DNA of 64,000 nucleotides, from contig JAHWDD010000007.1 in the NCBI GenBank assembly GCA_023897205.1, forward strand, positions 2,914,001-2,978,000, written 5' to 3'. Origin of the DNA: Exophiala sp. HKRS030. Its lineage: Eukaryota > Ascomycota > Eurotiomycetes > Chaetothyriales > Herpotrichiellaceae. Shown here in pieces: positions 1 to 10,846 of this stretch (position 1 is the first letter of the stretch; the number at the start of each line of letters is the position of its first letter). The translations under genes and the position numbers were made by a program. Below the pieces are notes generated by a model, which was given only the letters and a program-made list of their open reading frames with translations, did no database searches and had not been told where the DNA came from.

Positions 1-722
1 AAGACGAAAGCAACTTCGTGCCTGAACAGGGCTGATGGGTCAGCGAAACCCGCAGCAAGTGCATTGACAGCAGGAATGGCTGTTGGTAGATCTGGCGGGG
101 AGGCTAAGTCTCTTAGGGTGAACATGGCTCGGTATCTTTGGAATAGAGGTAACGATGTATCAAGGAGAGTTTCCTGCAGTTTTGGGATGGAGTGAGTGTC
201 TGTAGTCAGGGCCATGGGTGGTGCTGGATCTATTGAAGCAAAGTCTGAGGGCTTCAGCGATTCACTCGCTTTGCTTTCCGACATGGCCCAGCGAATTCGA
301 TCGATAGCAATGTCGCATGTCTCCCTCACGACAACAGGTTCTTTTTCGTCGTCTTTCATTTCTTGCATTAGCTGTAGACTGCTTTCGTCTCCAAGAGCTC
401 CCAACGCTTCGGCTGCTTCGTGCCTACACATAGCATCTTCCTGCCTATCCTCCAGGACACGGCGTAAGAAAGGTACTGCCACTAGATTCTTGGTCTGACC
501 AAGACAATATGCCAACTCGTGTTTTAATAGAGCTGAAGGCGACTGAAATCCAGCTGCTATAGATTCTATTGCCGCAGTGGTTTGTGGGCTTGGTGTTTGA
601 GATGCAAGGTGTTTGAGGGAGAAGAGGGCACGAAAACGGCGGGCCAAGGCGACATCTTCGGATGTCAGGTCGTGTCGTAAGGCCGCGATGGTGGTGTCTA
701 TCGTTGAAGTTGTGCAAGACAT
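1..722 (-). CDS. lia1: Deoxyhypusine hydroxylase, partial (C-terminus off the left edge)
   Basis: Oxygen- and iron-dependent enzyme that hydroxylates deoxyhypusine on eIF5A, the last step of hypusine synthesis; cytosolic. The frame is open from an ATG at 722 to the window edge, giving about 240 residues without an intron. It shows HEAT-like repeats with the family's iron-binding His-Glu pairs: HELAYCLGQ, RHEAAEALGA and RHEVAFVF near the edge. Three of the four expected HE pairs are therefore visible and the fourth should lie outside. The fungal enzyme is usually about 320-340 residues, so roughly a quarter is missing. It is transcribed divergently from the P450 at 1411. The family is recognised from the repeat and HE pattern; no alternative fits as well. 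Confidence 0.93.
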   Translation of the reverse strand, partial: MSCTTSTIDTTIAALRHDLTSEDVALARRFRALFSLKHLASQTPSPQTTAAIESIAAGFQSPSALLKHELAYCLGQTKNLVAVPFLRRVLEDRQEDAMCRHEAAEALGALGDESSLQLMQEMKDDEKEPVVVRETCDIAIDRIRWAMSESKASESLKPSDFASIDPAPPMALTTDTHSIPKLQETLLDTSLPLFQRYRAMFTLRDLASPPDLPTAIPAVNALAAGFADPSALFRHEVAFV

Positions 723-1410
723 GGCGAGAAGAAGGGTCGAGGTGCCGTTATATCGCGGCGAGTCCAGACGGCTAATCGACGGAGAAGTGTTCTGGTTGTC
801 CACGATCTGAGTGTCAAGGTACCGCAGTCAAGGTCATGCAAGGATTCTCTACCAAAAATTCTGCGACGCGGGGAAGAAGTCAGTTGACGGTTAGTCTCAG
901 CCTTATCTTATCTTAGCGTGATATATATCCCACTAATGACAGCTTCTTTGTCTCATTGTCAATAGACCCACCAGTGACTAAAATGTATATTACAACGAAT
1001 CTGTAGTAGGTGAGTAGCACAACATTCTGAAGGAAGTCAAAGGCTGTTCTAGCAAGCTGGTCATATGGCTGCTTCGACGTACCCCTGGAACAGGACACGG
1101 CCACCATATTTCACGGGACATTAGAGGAGTAAGCTTATCGCAATTCTACCGTAAACGATTCAACCAAAGGCCATCTATTTCGCACAGACCTATTTGGAAT
1201 GATGCGTCGGAATGCGCCTCGATTCTGCAACATGCAGCGAGCATATTGGTCAGAGCAACATCATCCTGATAGAGGAGCAGGCTGGACGGCGAAGCCTGCC
1301 TCTGCTTTGGAGTCTGCTGCAGCTGAAAATTGCTATATATTTGTAGTTAGTCAGCGTTTGTCTGGCAACTAGTAGTCTCGAGAAAGGACCAAGACTTCAT
1401 TGTCCGGAAA
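723..1410. other. Intergenic, divergent promoter region
   Basis: This 688-bp gap lies between the divergent deoxyhypusine hydroxylase and P450 genes and must hold both promoters. AT-rich patches occur at about 920-1010 and 1330-1350. No convincing coding sequence or RNA gene is seen. Confidence 0.6.
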
Positions 1411-3265
1411 ATGGTCTCCTTACTGCTTGGTGGAATCTTGACGGTTTTGGTACTACCACTATGGACCACTGTGGCCATCTACCGCAATTACGTACTTGCT
1501 CAAAGCATCAACTTGCCTATTGTGATAAGCCCTGTTGACCCTTTCAACCCGCTCTGGATTATCTCACGGCCTTACCTGAATCCCCTGCTATCACGACTGC
1601 CTGCCGGTTTGAGCCTTTTCACCAGGTACAACTACCTTGGATGGGTATGGCGCGACAAGAACTACCTACATTCGATACTTGGGCCGGCTTTCATCATTGT
1701 CACTCCTGGGGAGAATCAACTGATCGTTGGTGATGCCAATGCATGCGATGACTTGTTCAAGTACTATCGGCAGTGGCCGAAGAACCCAGCCTTCAATAAT
1801 CCCTCAATACCTTTGGCCATAGTGTTGCCACCGCAGAAGGTGATGCATGGAAGCGCCAGCGCAAGATCACGACCGCAGCTTTCAACGAGCGAAACAGTGG
1901 CCTAGTATGGGAAGAAGCCGTAAAACAGACGAAACAAATGCTGCAAACCTGGTTACCTGCTCGTCTCTCAGGCGTCACCACCACAGTTGAGGACACTAAC
2001 CTCCTCGCACTCCACGTCCTTACTGGCGCCGGGTTCGGGATCAGCTATGAATTCGATAGCTCTTTGAAAACCCTTTCATCTGGACATATTGTCAGTTATC
2101 GGGACGCATTGCGGACCGTTATGGATAACATCTTCATCACTTATTTCATCACATCAGCGGAAAGGCTGCCTGCCTATCTCCTGCCCAAATGGGCCACGGA
2201 GGTTCTTAACGCCGTGAATGAATTCAAGTCATACATGACCGAGATGGTCGATCGAGAGCGCAATGCACATCTAAGGGGTGAAGGCGCACCTACCGCCAAC
2301 CTCATGTCGAGTATCATCAGAGCCTCGGATGATGCACAGAGAGAGGCTGTCAGTCAACAAGCGGGTAAGGAGAACCAGGCAGCGACGTTTCGCACTGGTC
2401 TGTCGGATAGTGAGATCTGGGGCAACATGTTCATTTATAACGTCGCTGGTCATGAAACCACGGCGGGAACGTTGACATATGCCATTGGCTTGCTAGCGTG
2501 CCATCCCGAGTGGCAAGAGTGGTTGAGACCAGAGCTGAAGGAGGTATTCGGAACCGAGGAAGTTGGCGAAGATCAGTATCACGGTGCGTTCGCCAGATTG
2601 AAGCGCTGTCATGCCATCATGGTAAGTTATTTTGAAGCTTCACATGACACTTGAATCTGTCTGAGGATGCAGTCTGCCTGTGCAGACAAGAGCTGAAGGT
2701 TGCTGACTTCCCACTCTCCTTAGTACGAAACTCTTCGACTGTACGCTCCGGTGAACGGGATCCCGAGACATACCGGCTCGTCGTATCAGGTCCTTAGCCT
2801 CGGGTCCTCAGCACATACTATACCTCCACACACAGCAGTCTTCATCAACAATGCAGCTGTGCAAGTTGACCCTGCTGTGTGGGGCTCCGACGCTCTAGAT
2901 TGGCGGCCTGGTCGCTGGCTACAATCTCAACCGCGAGGCCAAGGGGCATATCCGAGGGAGACAAGTGTAGCTTCACAGATACTCTCATCCTCCCGGCAGA
3001 GAAAGCGTACATACCGTGGGCATCCGGACCTAGGGTCTGTCCTGGCAAGAAGTTCAGCCAGGTTGAGTTCGTAGCGGCTATTGCTGTGCTGTTCCATCAG
3101 CATCGTGTTGCGCCTGTGGTGGACACGGAGAAGGGTGAGACGTTAGAAGTGGCAAGACAGAGGACTATGCAAGTGCTTGCCGACTCAGACATGGCGTTGA
3201 CAATAAGGCTCAATCACCCTCAGAAGTTGAAATTGACATGGGAAGAGGTGTCTGTTGAGAAGTGA
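1411..3265 (+). CDS. Cytochrome P450 monooxygenase with two single-base frameshifts
   Basis: Membrane-bound heme-thiolate monooxygenase, probably in the ER; substrate unknown. It begins with a hydrophobic anchor (MVSLLLGGILTVLVLPLW). It contains the helix-C motif WKRQRK, the I-helix GHETTAG, the K-helix ETLR, and the heme loop PWASGPRVCPG, with Trp where many P450s have Phe. An intron lies at 2622-2723 (GTAAGT...CCTTAG). Reading changes frame twice. Near 1801-1803 (CCC), one added C would join the frames into FNNPLNTFGHSV. Near 2943-2946 (GGGG), one added G would join the RPGRWL segment to the heme segment. With both bases the protein is 584 residues and complete. A 62-nt alternative intron (1761-1822) restores phase at the first site but removes a conserved segment. 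Either two homopolymer sequencing errors or a decaying gene; I favour errors. Confidence 0.88.
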
Positions 3266-3732
3266 CAGTGGTCGAATTGAACCGTTAGGCAATCGTGGGC
3301 GTCGTGAACTAGATGAGAGTAGCAAAGATAGGTCGTTTCAACATCGTTGTATCAGGCTACACACCACATCATTAGAACTATCGTTGCGGTCAGCACAGGT
3401 CTTTGATGTTGGACATCATCGGATAGGGACAGTGATCACGAGATCTGGCTACTTAAAGCGGCATGGTGCACAATGCGTCAGCGTGTTGCACCGAATCTCG
3501 GAATAGTTTCCTTATTGAGGTGTCACGGCTGTCTTCCTGTCACTTGTGACGCCTATTTCCCATCTTCGATTTATTTCCAACGGGCTTGTCTCGAACATTC
3601 TTTTGTCTACAAGTACACTTCCAGTACCAAGCACCTGTGTGCGCTGCTCAAACCTCAACCCCAGAAAGCACTCTTCCCGACTTTCGAATCTTCCCAAATC
3701 CATCGCGGAGCAGCCTTTTCTAGAATTTCAGA
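3266..3732. other. Intergenic, upstream of Dim1
   Basis: A 467-bp gap with the P450 3' end and the Dim1 promoter and leader. The last 150 bp are pyrimidine-rich, as is common for fungal leaders. Nothing else was recognised. Confidence 0.5.
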
Positions 3733-4164
3733 ATGGGATCCGTCGTTATTCCTCATTTGGTCACCGGCTGGCATGTCGACCAGGCGATCCTATCTGAAGA
3801 CGAACGACTTGTGGTGATCCGTTTCGGACGTGATCACGACCCTGACTGTATGCGCCAGGACGAAATCCTGTACAAAATTGCCGACCGGGTAAAGAACTTC
3901 GCTGTCATCTATGTCTGTGATCTCGACCAGGTGCCCGACTTCAAGCAAATGTACGAACTCTACGATCCCGTCACCCTCATGTTCTTCTTCCGCAACAAAC
4001 ATATGATGTGCGATTTCGGCACGGGTAACAACAACAAACTGAATTGGGTTTTGGAAGACAAACAAGAACTCATCGACATCATTGAGACGATCTACAAAGG
4101 CGCAAAGAAGGGTCGTGGTTTAGTCGTATCACCAAAGGACTATTCGACTAGGTATCGATACTGA
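3733..4164 (+). CDS. dim1: U5 snRNP thioredoxin-like protein Dim1/Dib1
   Basis: Small thioredoxin-fold component of the U4/U6.U5 tri-snRNP needed for pre-mRNA splicing; nuclear. The single exon encodes 143 residues, essentially the invariant length of the family. Diagnostic stretches are the N-terminal LVTGWHVDQAI, VIRFGRDHDPDCM, IYVCDLDQVPDF, MFFFRNKHMMCDFGTGNNNK, and the C-terminal YSTRYRY. There is no redox CxxC, as expected for this splicing branch of the fold. The ATG at 3733 begins the family's usual MGS start. No intron or frame problem is seen. Another spliceosome-linked Sm-like gene (Lsm3) lies 5.4 kb downstream, which is probably coincidence. Confidence 0.97.
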   Translation: MGSVVIPHLVTGWHVDQAILSEDERLVVIRFGRDHDPDCMRQDEILYKIADRVKNFAVIYVCDLDQVPDFKQMYELYDPVTLMFFFRNKHMMCDFGTGNNNKLNWVLEDKQELIDIIETIYKGAKKGRGLVVSPKDYSTRYRY

Positions 4165-5689
4165 AGGCGATGTGCTGATCCTGTTCGCAAAGGCCACCTG
4201 CTTCAACGTTTTCAGCTACGAGCACCAGGTACAGAGGAGCTGCTCTTTCGTGAGCCGTCAGGACTTGGCACGTTGTTACGATTTTATTTGAAGGGACAAT
4301 GAGGCGTTTGCAAGGCTATGAAGCATGGGGAATCAGGGGTTCTCAGAGGCGTATGGTTGGTCTCACTTAACTCGCAGACATTTTAATAACGAGCGATGCT
4401 GACATTAATTTTTCAAGTTCCCTTGACTTCCATTTTTGGCTAACTAGGCATGTGCACTGATTCTCACTGGTTGACATTGCCCTCGATCGAGCCCAACGTG
4501 AAGTCATGTTGGCATTACTACCCGCTTACACAGGATTGTGCCAGATTCGTCGAGGAAGAAATCGACCGCGTGAGTGTTTGCAGATGCTTTTCTTTCTTCT
4601 GGCGTGAGCCTCGTTCCTACAAACTCTGAGACATGGCTACTGTGATGCCGTTTAGCATTCTGTAAATTGCAAAGTTTGAGCGTAGAAATTGCTGTTAGAA
4701 TGAATGCTACGTGACATCAACCTCCACTCTGAGAAAACCTTCTGAATGATGCCAATCTGGTGCCAGTCTAGCGCCGGGTATCTGATCTCTTCCTCTCTTC
4801 CTCTCTTGTCACACGTGACCATTTGAGCCAACACCAACACCAACACGTAAATCAACACCAAGACAACCCAAGTGGATCGGGTCGTCTAGCTTCGCCGTGC
4901 TTCGCGTACGCCGCTTGACAGAAGTTGGAAGTTAGAACAGCCCTTTTCTCCGACATGCGTCTCGTATCCCTGAGGATCAGCCGGTGATTCCCTTACCCAC
5001 GCCGTACCAACTGTAACTTGAAGTGGTATCACAATCGACTTTCAACAGTCAAGTGGGGGTGAATCTGGCGAGGCCCGGGTCTGCATGGAAATTGACCACC
5101 TCAAGCGAGACGAACCCCGGCCCGTACATCTTGTGACCATCAATTCATCGAGTACTGACTTGATTACCAGACCCAAGAAATGCGAGGTTCAACGCAATCC
5201 ATACCACTAGCATCCAACTACGTAAATAGATCCTCTTCTCTCAAGGATCCATGGGCGCTCAAAAACTGGAACCATGCCAATCTAGTCCACTGAGACCGTC
5301 CATCTGGATCCAAAGAAGTCAAAGGTGAAGAAAGAGGCCACCTTGACCTTTTCCCCGGCAATCTTTCCCTGCTGCGTTTCGGCTTCCCCCTCCACCAGTT
5401 CGTGTGTTCATCGTGCATTGTGCATGCTCACTGCTCAGCCAGCTGCAACGTCATGAACTGACTATGCCTCACTGATCTCGATGTTGAGAACGCGTCGTGA
5501 ACCTCGAGCGCATTAAAGTCGCGACGGGCTCTACCTATACTACAGAGTAGTCCTCGGAGCTGGACTTGATCGATTATAAGAGCACATATCTCAATCATCC
5601 CCCTCCTCCTCCAAATAGCGACATCGGCGCTCCGAGCCAACAGAGCCTTGACCACTACTTCTTCTCAACTTTCTAGCAGTAACCTCAGT
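4165..5689. other. Intergenic region
   Basis: A 1.5-kb gap. It carries one CACGTG box (4812-4817) and a short CAACAC-rich tract just after it (about 4831-4860). Short open frames on both strands have no recognisable domain. The last 100 bp form the leader of the GPI de-N-acetylase gene. Confidence 0.5.
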
Positions 5690-6736
5690 ATGGCCAGCGC
5701 AACCATACTGACGCTTTGTCTTCTTCCCGCTGTCCTCTTCGGCCTCTGGCACATCACCGCGACCAGCACGCCACCAGTCCCCAACTTCCTACGTAACAAG
5801 CGCATCATCCTCCTCATCGCGCACCCAGACGATGAGTCCATGTTCTTCTCGCCTACGTTGCAAGCACTCACGCACCCCTCGTTGCAAAACCACCTCAAAA
5901 TCCTATGCATGAGCACGGGCAATGCCGATGGGCTTGGGGAAACACGGCGGCAGGAATTGGAGACCGCGGCTTTGACGCTGGGCCTGCGCCGGAAGGAAGA
6001 TGTCTTCGTCCTCGACGATGAGCGATTCAAGGACGGAATGAAAGAAGACTGGCAGCCGGAGGAGATCGTGCGTGTTCTGGCCAGTGCGTTTGCGCCGCAT
6101 CTGAATGCTGGTGCTGCGAGGGCGGCGGAGAAAGTATCAGAAACAGCCAGCGCGACAGCCCCGGGCAATATCGATAAAGACAAGGATCGCAGGAAATCCA
6201 AATCGAGCAAGCATACTAAATCACTTTCGTCTGCCTCTACATCCGCTGCGGCAGCAGCACCACCATCACCACCAACCCCAACTGGTCCGCACGCCTCCAT
6301 CGACGTCCTCATCACATTCGACCAGTCCGGCATCTCCTCACACCCCAATCATATCGCACTATTTCACGGGGCGCAGCAATTCCTCCAGCGCGTCATGAAA
6401 GGACACTCGGGCTACTCCTGCCCCGTAGCCCTGTACACATTACCAACAGTCAACACATTACGCAAATACAGTTTCATCGTCGATGCAGTCCCAACGTTCC
6501 TCAGCGGCATCTACGGCACGATCATGGGCAATGCGAGCGGGTCGCGGGGCGAGGGCAAGAAGGAAGGCGCCGACAGAGTGGTCTTTGTGAATGACGTGTC
6601 GAGGTATTGGAAGGCGCGTGAGGCCATGATCTCCGGCCACAAGAGCCAGATGGTGTGGTTTCGTTGGGGCTGGATTGGCCTCGGTAGATATATGGTCGTC
6701 AACGATCTGCGGAGCGAGCGTATCATTGCCACATGA
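5690..6736 (+). CDS. GPI12: N-acetylglucosaminylphosphatidylinositol de-N-acetylase (PIG-L/GPI12)
   Basis: Catalyses the second step of GPI-anchor synthesis, removing acetate from GlcNAc-PI at the cytosolic face of the ER; a zinc-dependent LmbE/PIG-L fold hydrolase. The first ATG (5690) starts a hydrophobic N-terminal anchor (MASATILTLCLLPAVLFGLW). The metal-binding AHPDDE motif follows near residue 45, then STGNADGLG, ITFDQSGISSHPNH, and the C-terminal HKSQMVWFRWGW. The protein is 348 residues, with no intron. A low-complexity Lys/Ser/Ala/Pro insert of roughly 50 residues sits between the PEEIVRVLASAF helix and the HPNH motif. That makes it longer than the yeast or mammalian enzyme. The open frame reaches upstream to 5648, but only through a TTG, so 5690 is the start chosen. 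Confidence 0.95.
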   Translation: MASATILTLCLLPAVLFGLWHITATSTPPVPNFLRNKRIILLIAHPDDESMFFSPTLQALTHPSLQNHLKILCMSTGNADGLGETRRQELETAALTLGLRRKEDVFVLDDERFKDGMKEDWQPEEIVRVLASAFAPHLNAGAARAAEKVSETASATAPGNIDKDKDRRKSKSSKHTKSLSSASTSAAAAAPPSPPTPTGPHASIDVLITFDQSGISSHPNHIALFHGAQQFLQRVMKGHSGYSCPVALYTLPTVNTLRKYSFIVDAVPTFLSGIYGTIMGNASGSRGEGKKEGADRVVFVNDVSRYWKAREAMISGHKSQMVWFRWGWIGLGRYMVVNDLRSERIIAT

Positions 6737-7173
6737 TGTGCTCATTGTTCAACAAATTAATAAACGATAAACAAACAGAAGAAGAAAACGAAGGCCTCGC
6801 GTGCACGTGTCTTGATTGTGAATCTGTCCTTTTTTCAAGTTCCACATGGTTTGATGACTTTTAGTAACTCCAGAGAAGTCTCGGTCTGATATCTCAACAC
6901 GGGATGGGAGAAGCTGGAAATAATCGCTCTCGCTCTTGCAAATGACGAGAAACCATCATGGGAGGTTAGGGAACACCTTCAGGGTCGCATGACATTTACA
7001 ACAATCACGACTAAGCGAACGGATAGATGTGGAAATCAGTGGTCAAGGTGGTGATGGTGGTGGTATTGTTGTATTGTAGTGTAGTATACATGGATTTTTC
7101 CTGAATGCCCCGAGCTATAGACACATGGCTGAACAGGCAAGCCAAACACACCCGTAATATACAAATCGGCACT
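6737..7173. other. Intergenic, convergent 3' region
   Basis: A 437-bp gap between two convergent genes, holding both 3' ends. An AAATTAATAAACGATAAACAAA stretch shortly after 6750 could serve polyadenylation of the upstream gene. No other feature is seen. Confidence 0.5.
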
Positions 7174-9302
7174 TCATGAGCGGTTATAATACGAGGTTTT
7201 CCACGGGCGCCATCGACTATCAGCCTGATCGGCGGCCGGCGGATACGGCGGCCGAACAGGAGTGTTGTTCTTCAGTCGGTCGCGACGCCCTTCGATCTCG
7301 TCCTCCATGATCCAGTCCATTACTTGTTCTGTGCCCGCGTCTGGCTCGGTCGACGAAACATGCATCATTCGACCCTCGTGGATCGTCCGGGTTGACTGTT
7401 CCAGGCGTACCGGACTGAAGGTGTCGAGAAGGTTGCGCATTCTTGCGGTTCGCGTCAATTGGTAGGAATTGGATGCAGAGACTGCTTTGCGGCGGGTTTC
7501 TTTGCCGTGGAGGAGGATGTGGCCTGTGGTGGTGTAGTAGGGGACAACATCAGGCATGAATTCGGGGAATTCTCGTATGAGGTTTGGGAGCCCTCGTCGT
7601 GGCCATTCGGTCTCCTTGCCGGACCCAGGCCATTCGGTTTCTTTGAACATGTTTCTTGTTGCCACGATCATCAGTTGTGCATAACACTCCGTCCATAGTG
7701 CTTGCACGATGAATTCTCTCCTGAGCTTGAAGAATTCCCGGCTCGGAATTCCCTGCTCATAGATTTCAGACCAAGGTCGTTGTATGACCTGATGCATGTT
7801 ATCATATGCAATGGAAAGTCTCGTCCGTTCTTGATCGAGCATTTGAAGACAGTCACGTGTGTCCTCCAATACTGGAGAAAGAACGTGTTTATCCTTTCTA
7901 ACCTTCAGCCTGTAGATCAATGGGATGATGCCCAGCTGGAAATTGTATGGCTCCGACAAAACAACACCAAAGAGTGCTTCGACAGCTGCCGCAGTTGGTC
8001 GTCCCACCGCAAGGCCTTTCCTTCGAAACCATGAGGTTCCATTGCTAAATAGCACATAAGACCATTCCAATAGGTGATTCCACACCTTACGAGAAATCTC
8101 CAAGTTGTAGTTGCGGGAGAGATAATCGATCAGCATCGAAGCGACTGTGATTTCATTGTTGGTGCAGAAGATGTGAGCGATGGTGAAGAGTAAGCGCTGT
8201 GAGGGTCGAAGCGGTGAGTCCTCTTCGTAGAAAGTTGGGCTTTCCAGCTCTTCCTCATCTATGGTATCAAGAGCATCGACGTCAATGTTCCACACAGATT
8301 TCAGCACGCTTTTGACTCCTGGAAGATCCCCTCACGGCTCATCGAGACCATCAAATGACAGAAGGTCGCTTCATTACCAACAAATCCCTCTTTCACCAGG
8401 TTGTTGAAGATGCGTAATACCTCTAGTCTGACAGACTCAGGGTTGTCAGGGTTATCGGGAGATGCCACGCCCCAGCCAGCGAAATTCCTAGGACGGCCAT
8501 CCATGGAGCGGTAACCCAAGTTTTTCCGGGTGACTCTTGTGTGGTATCTTTCAAGCCGGGAATAGGCATGATTCCAAGTGACTGCTTCCATCAATAAGTT
8601 GTAGCATTCAAGGTCGGGCTTGATATCGTCGATTGGCATCGAATCGTAAAAGATATGTCTCGCAGTAGCTCCATCACCACAAGCCGCGGCACAGCGTAAG
8701 CGATGGCGGTAAACATCGAGGCAACCATCGAAACCTGCTTCCCGCCGAGCCCGGATCAAGTGGCTTAGAATAAGCGAAAAGGTTGAGGTACGTTCTTCTA
8801 GTGATTTGCAGTACCTCCAGATAGGCTCGGTTTCCAGAGAAGTCTTAAGGTAGTGGTGTATTTCGCGAAAGGGAACAATGAAATGCTCTGGATCAAGGGC
8901 ACAAAATGCTTTGGCAAAGGCTTCGTTGCTAGCTTGACGAATAAATGGTAACCCGATGTCGGGGTTGGTCAATCCGAACAAGATACGATCTGGGTCGTTC
9001 TCAGCTATCAGATCTTCCATAGTGAGTGTTTGTTCCTTGTAGGGCTGCGTGAAGACTGCAGTCGTGGTCTGAGGTCGGCGTTGGTGGCCTCTCCCAGGAG
9101 AGGGAGACTTCCAGAATGATCCATAGGAGCTGTGGGAAGGTATAGGGCGGGAGAGTCTAGGCAGCGGATTCCGCCATTTACTATGGCATCGACTGGAAGA
9201 ATAAGCCTGTCTTCGAGGAAAATGGAGAGTCAGGTGAGGGATGCGGCTCGAAGGCCCTTGGGCGCTGTTGAAAATCCTCAAGAGAGGCGCGGAGCCGGGC
9301 AT
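7174..9302 (-). CDS. Mitochondrial ATPase-expression/PPR-like protein, one frameshift
   Basis: Resembles fungal mitochondrial pentatricopeptide-type proteins grouped with ATPase-expression factors (Aep2/Atp13 type), which act on mitochondrial mRNAs; this family call is from memory. The ATG at 9302 begins an Arg/Ser-rich presequence (MPGSAPLLRIFNSAQG...RRQAYSSSR) typical of matrix targeting. An upstream in-frame ATG at 9506 would add 68 residues. PPR-like helices include PDLECYNLLMEAV and EATFCHLMVSMSREG. The frame breaks at 8328-8331 (CCCC on +, GGGG in the mRNA). One extra G would give SREGDLPGVKSVLKSVWNIDVD and a continuous 709-residue protein. A 59-nt in-phase intron (8319-8377) is conceivable but would remove a PPR helix. 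It is divergent from Lsm3, 311 bp away. Confidence 0.6.
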
Positions 9303-9613
9303 AAATGCGCACCAGATGTGGATCGTCAACAACGCGACGAGCTGTGAGAAGGATGAAAAGGTGACATTGAATGAAAGACTGGAGAAAGAAGAATTGGTCG
9401 TGGCCGCCGCGCAAAAATGTTTTGTTGTAATTGCAGCAGATCTTCTGCATGAACTTGTGCTTTCGGAGCAACTTTTTGAAAAGGACGCTATTCCGGATTT
9501 ATCCATATCTGGTAGCTCGCGGCGTGGAATTCATTTCTTGATCCGCACGAGGGGAACTCAAGACTCAACATCGACTTTTATCATCTGTGCCAACCACAGC
9601 ATCTCTGTACCAG
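9303..9613. other. Divergent promoter region
   Basis: This 311-bp gap separates the ATPase-expression-like gene (-) from Lsm3 (+). If the minus-strand gene uses its upstream ATG at 9506, only 107 bp remain. No distinct motif was singled out. Confidence 0.45.
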
Positions 9614-10031
9614 ATGGCAGACTCTACAGATGAAAATGCCACTTCGGTGTCCGAACCCCTGGATCTAGTCCGATTGTCTCTAGACGAGATCGTCTTTGTG
9701 CGCCTGCGAGGAGAGCGTGAATTGAAAGGTCGTCTACATGTACGCTGGTTCGCGCCTCTATTGAAGTCTTACCAATGCTAATTGGACCAGGCTTATGACA
9801 GCCATTGCAACCTTGTCCTCGGCGAAGTCGAAGAAACAATCTATACCATTGAAGAGGAAGACGACGGGGAGGAAAACGTCAAGATATCTAAGAAACAATC
9901 AGAAATGCTGTTTGTGCGAGGTGCGTTCCTCGGCACTCATCTTTTTGATCAGTCTGTTGATCATCTGGAAACATAACTGACGAACTGCAGGTGACTCCGT
10001 CGTCCTTATCTCGCCTCAGCCTTCCACATGA
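9614..10031 (+). CDS. lsm3: U6 snRNA-associated Sm-like protein LSm3
   Basis: Subunit of the Lsm1-7 (mRNA decapping) and Lsm2-8 (U6 snRNA) rings. It has three exons: 9614-9739, 9791-9920 and 9991-10031. The introns are 51 and 70 nt, the second with a TAACTGAC branch site before CTGCAG. Spliced, it gives 98 residues. Sm1 motif: [41 protein letters not shown] across the first junction. Sm2: [13 protein letters not shown] across the second. Length and order match the family exactly. Retention of the first intron would terminate the protein soon after the Sm1 strand. The ATG at 9614 is preferred because it gives the normal short acidic N-terminus. Confidence 0.95.
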
Positions 10032-10846
10032 GTCAAGGTCAGCGCAAAGGAACGTCTGACCACTCAGACGTGATCCATCATCCTCGGACTGGATTCTTCC
10101 GTCTACAACCCAGCCTCAACTACCTACGGGTCAGTGATAATTGCACGGGCCTATCATACAGCCGTTTGAATGACTCATGGCTCGAGTGAAAGATAATTGA
10201 TCAAGAGACAGGGCAGTGCATCTTGCGTAGAACAGCCTGTGCGTCAACCAAGTCACACGTTCGAGCGCAGCCGTGAGAGAAGCCAATGACGTGAAAAGCA
10301 CGTCAATGAAACACGTCTTCTATGATATCTTCTTTGATATCCTCAGCGCATCGAGCGAGATATGAAAATCCATCTACTTCCAAGGGCCAAAATATAGATG
10401 GCTCAAAGGACCTAGTGGTGCCTGGGGGAAGACACAGCCTTGAACGCTCGAGTGCGGCACTGTATGGAGGAGATGGTGACTAGTTGCTAGTGGCGCGGGG
10501 TGACTCAACCTCGACTCTCCACAATTGAGACTCGAATCCATGACTCTATGAGCCCTCTGGTCTGCACGCTCTCTTATCCTTATATATTCTACATCGCCTC
10601 GCAAGGCATTGCCACTCCATACCATTCTATCAACCTACCCTGTTCTTCTCGTCCCAAACGCTCAGTATGTTACGTCTTTAGACTCAAGACATCCGTCCGT
10701 CCGCTTTCTCCCTCTCACCTCCCAACATGGTCCCTCGAATACCTCACTGAGCGCGGGGGCGAATTTCATACATTCATAGAATATACCAATTCTGACTCCT
10801 CTCTGACGTACTACACTACCATCCACTGATTGGCGATCTCGCTACA
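10032..10846. other. Intergenic, promoter and leader of the GTPBP1-like gene
   Basis: An 815-bp gap. The stretch 10510-10820 is pyrimidine-rich and reads as a promoter/leader. A 109-codon open frame there (10500-10829) has no recognisable domain and is probably chance. No RNA gene is seen. Confidence 0.5.

Noticed and set aside
1761..1822. A 62-nt GT...AG intron that would restore the P450 frame
   Set aside because: It fits phase but would delete the YRQWPKNPAFNN-to-FGHS segment, which P450s normally keep. A one-base homopolymer loss explains the break with no loss of conserved sequence.
5665..6348. Long minus-strand open frame (227 codons) opposite the GPI de-N-acetylase
   Set aside because: It is the antisense shadow of a strongly supported gene, with no domain and a Ser/Arg-rich composition typical of reverse reading.
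8319..8377. A 59-nt in-phase intron in the ATPase-expression-like gene
   Set aside because: It would remove a well-formed PPR-like helix (EATFCHLMVSMSREG), and one added G instead gives a smooth REGDLPGVKS join.
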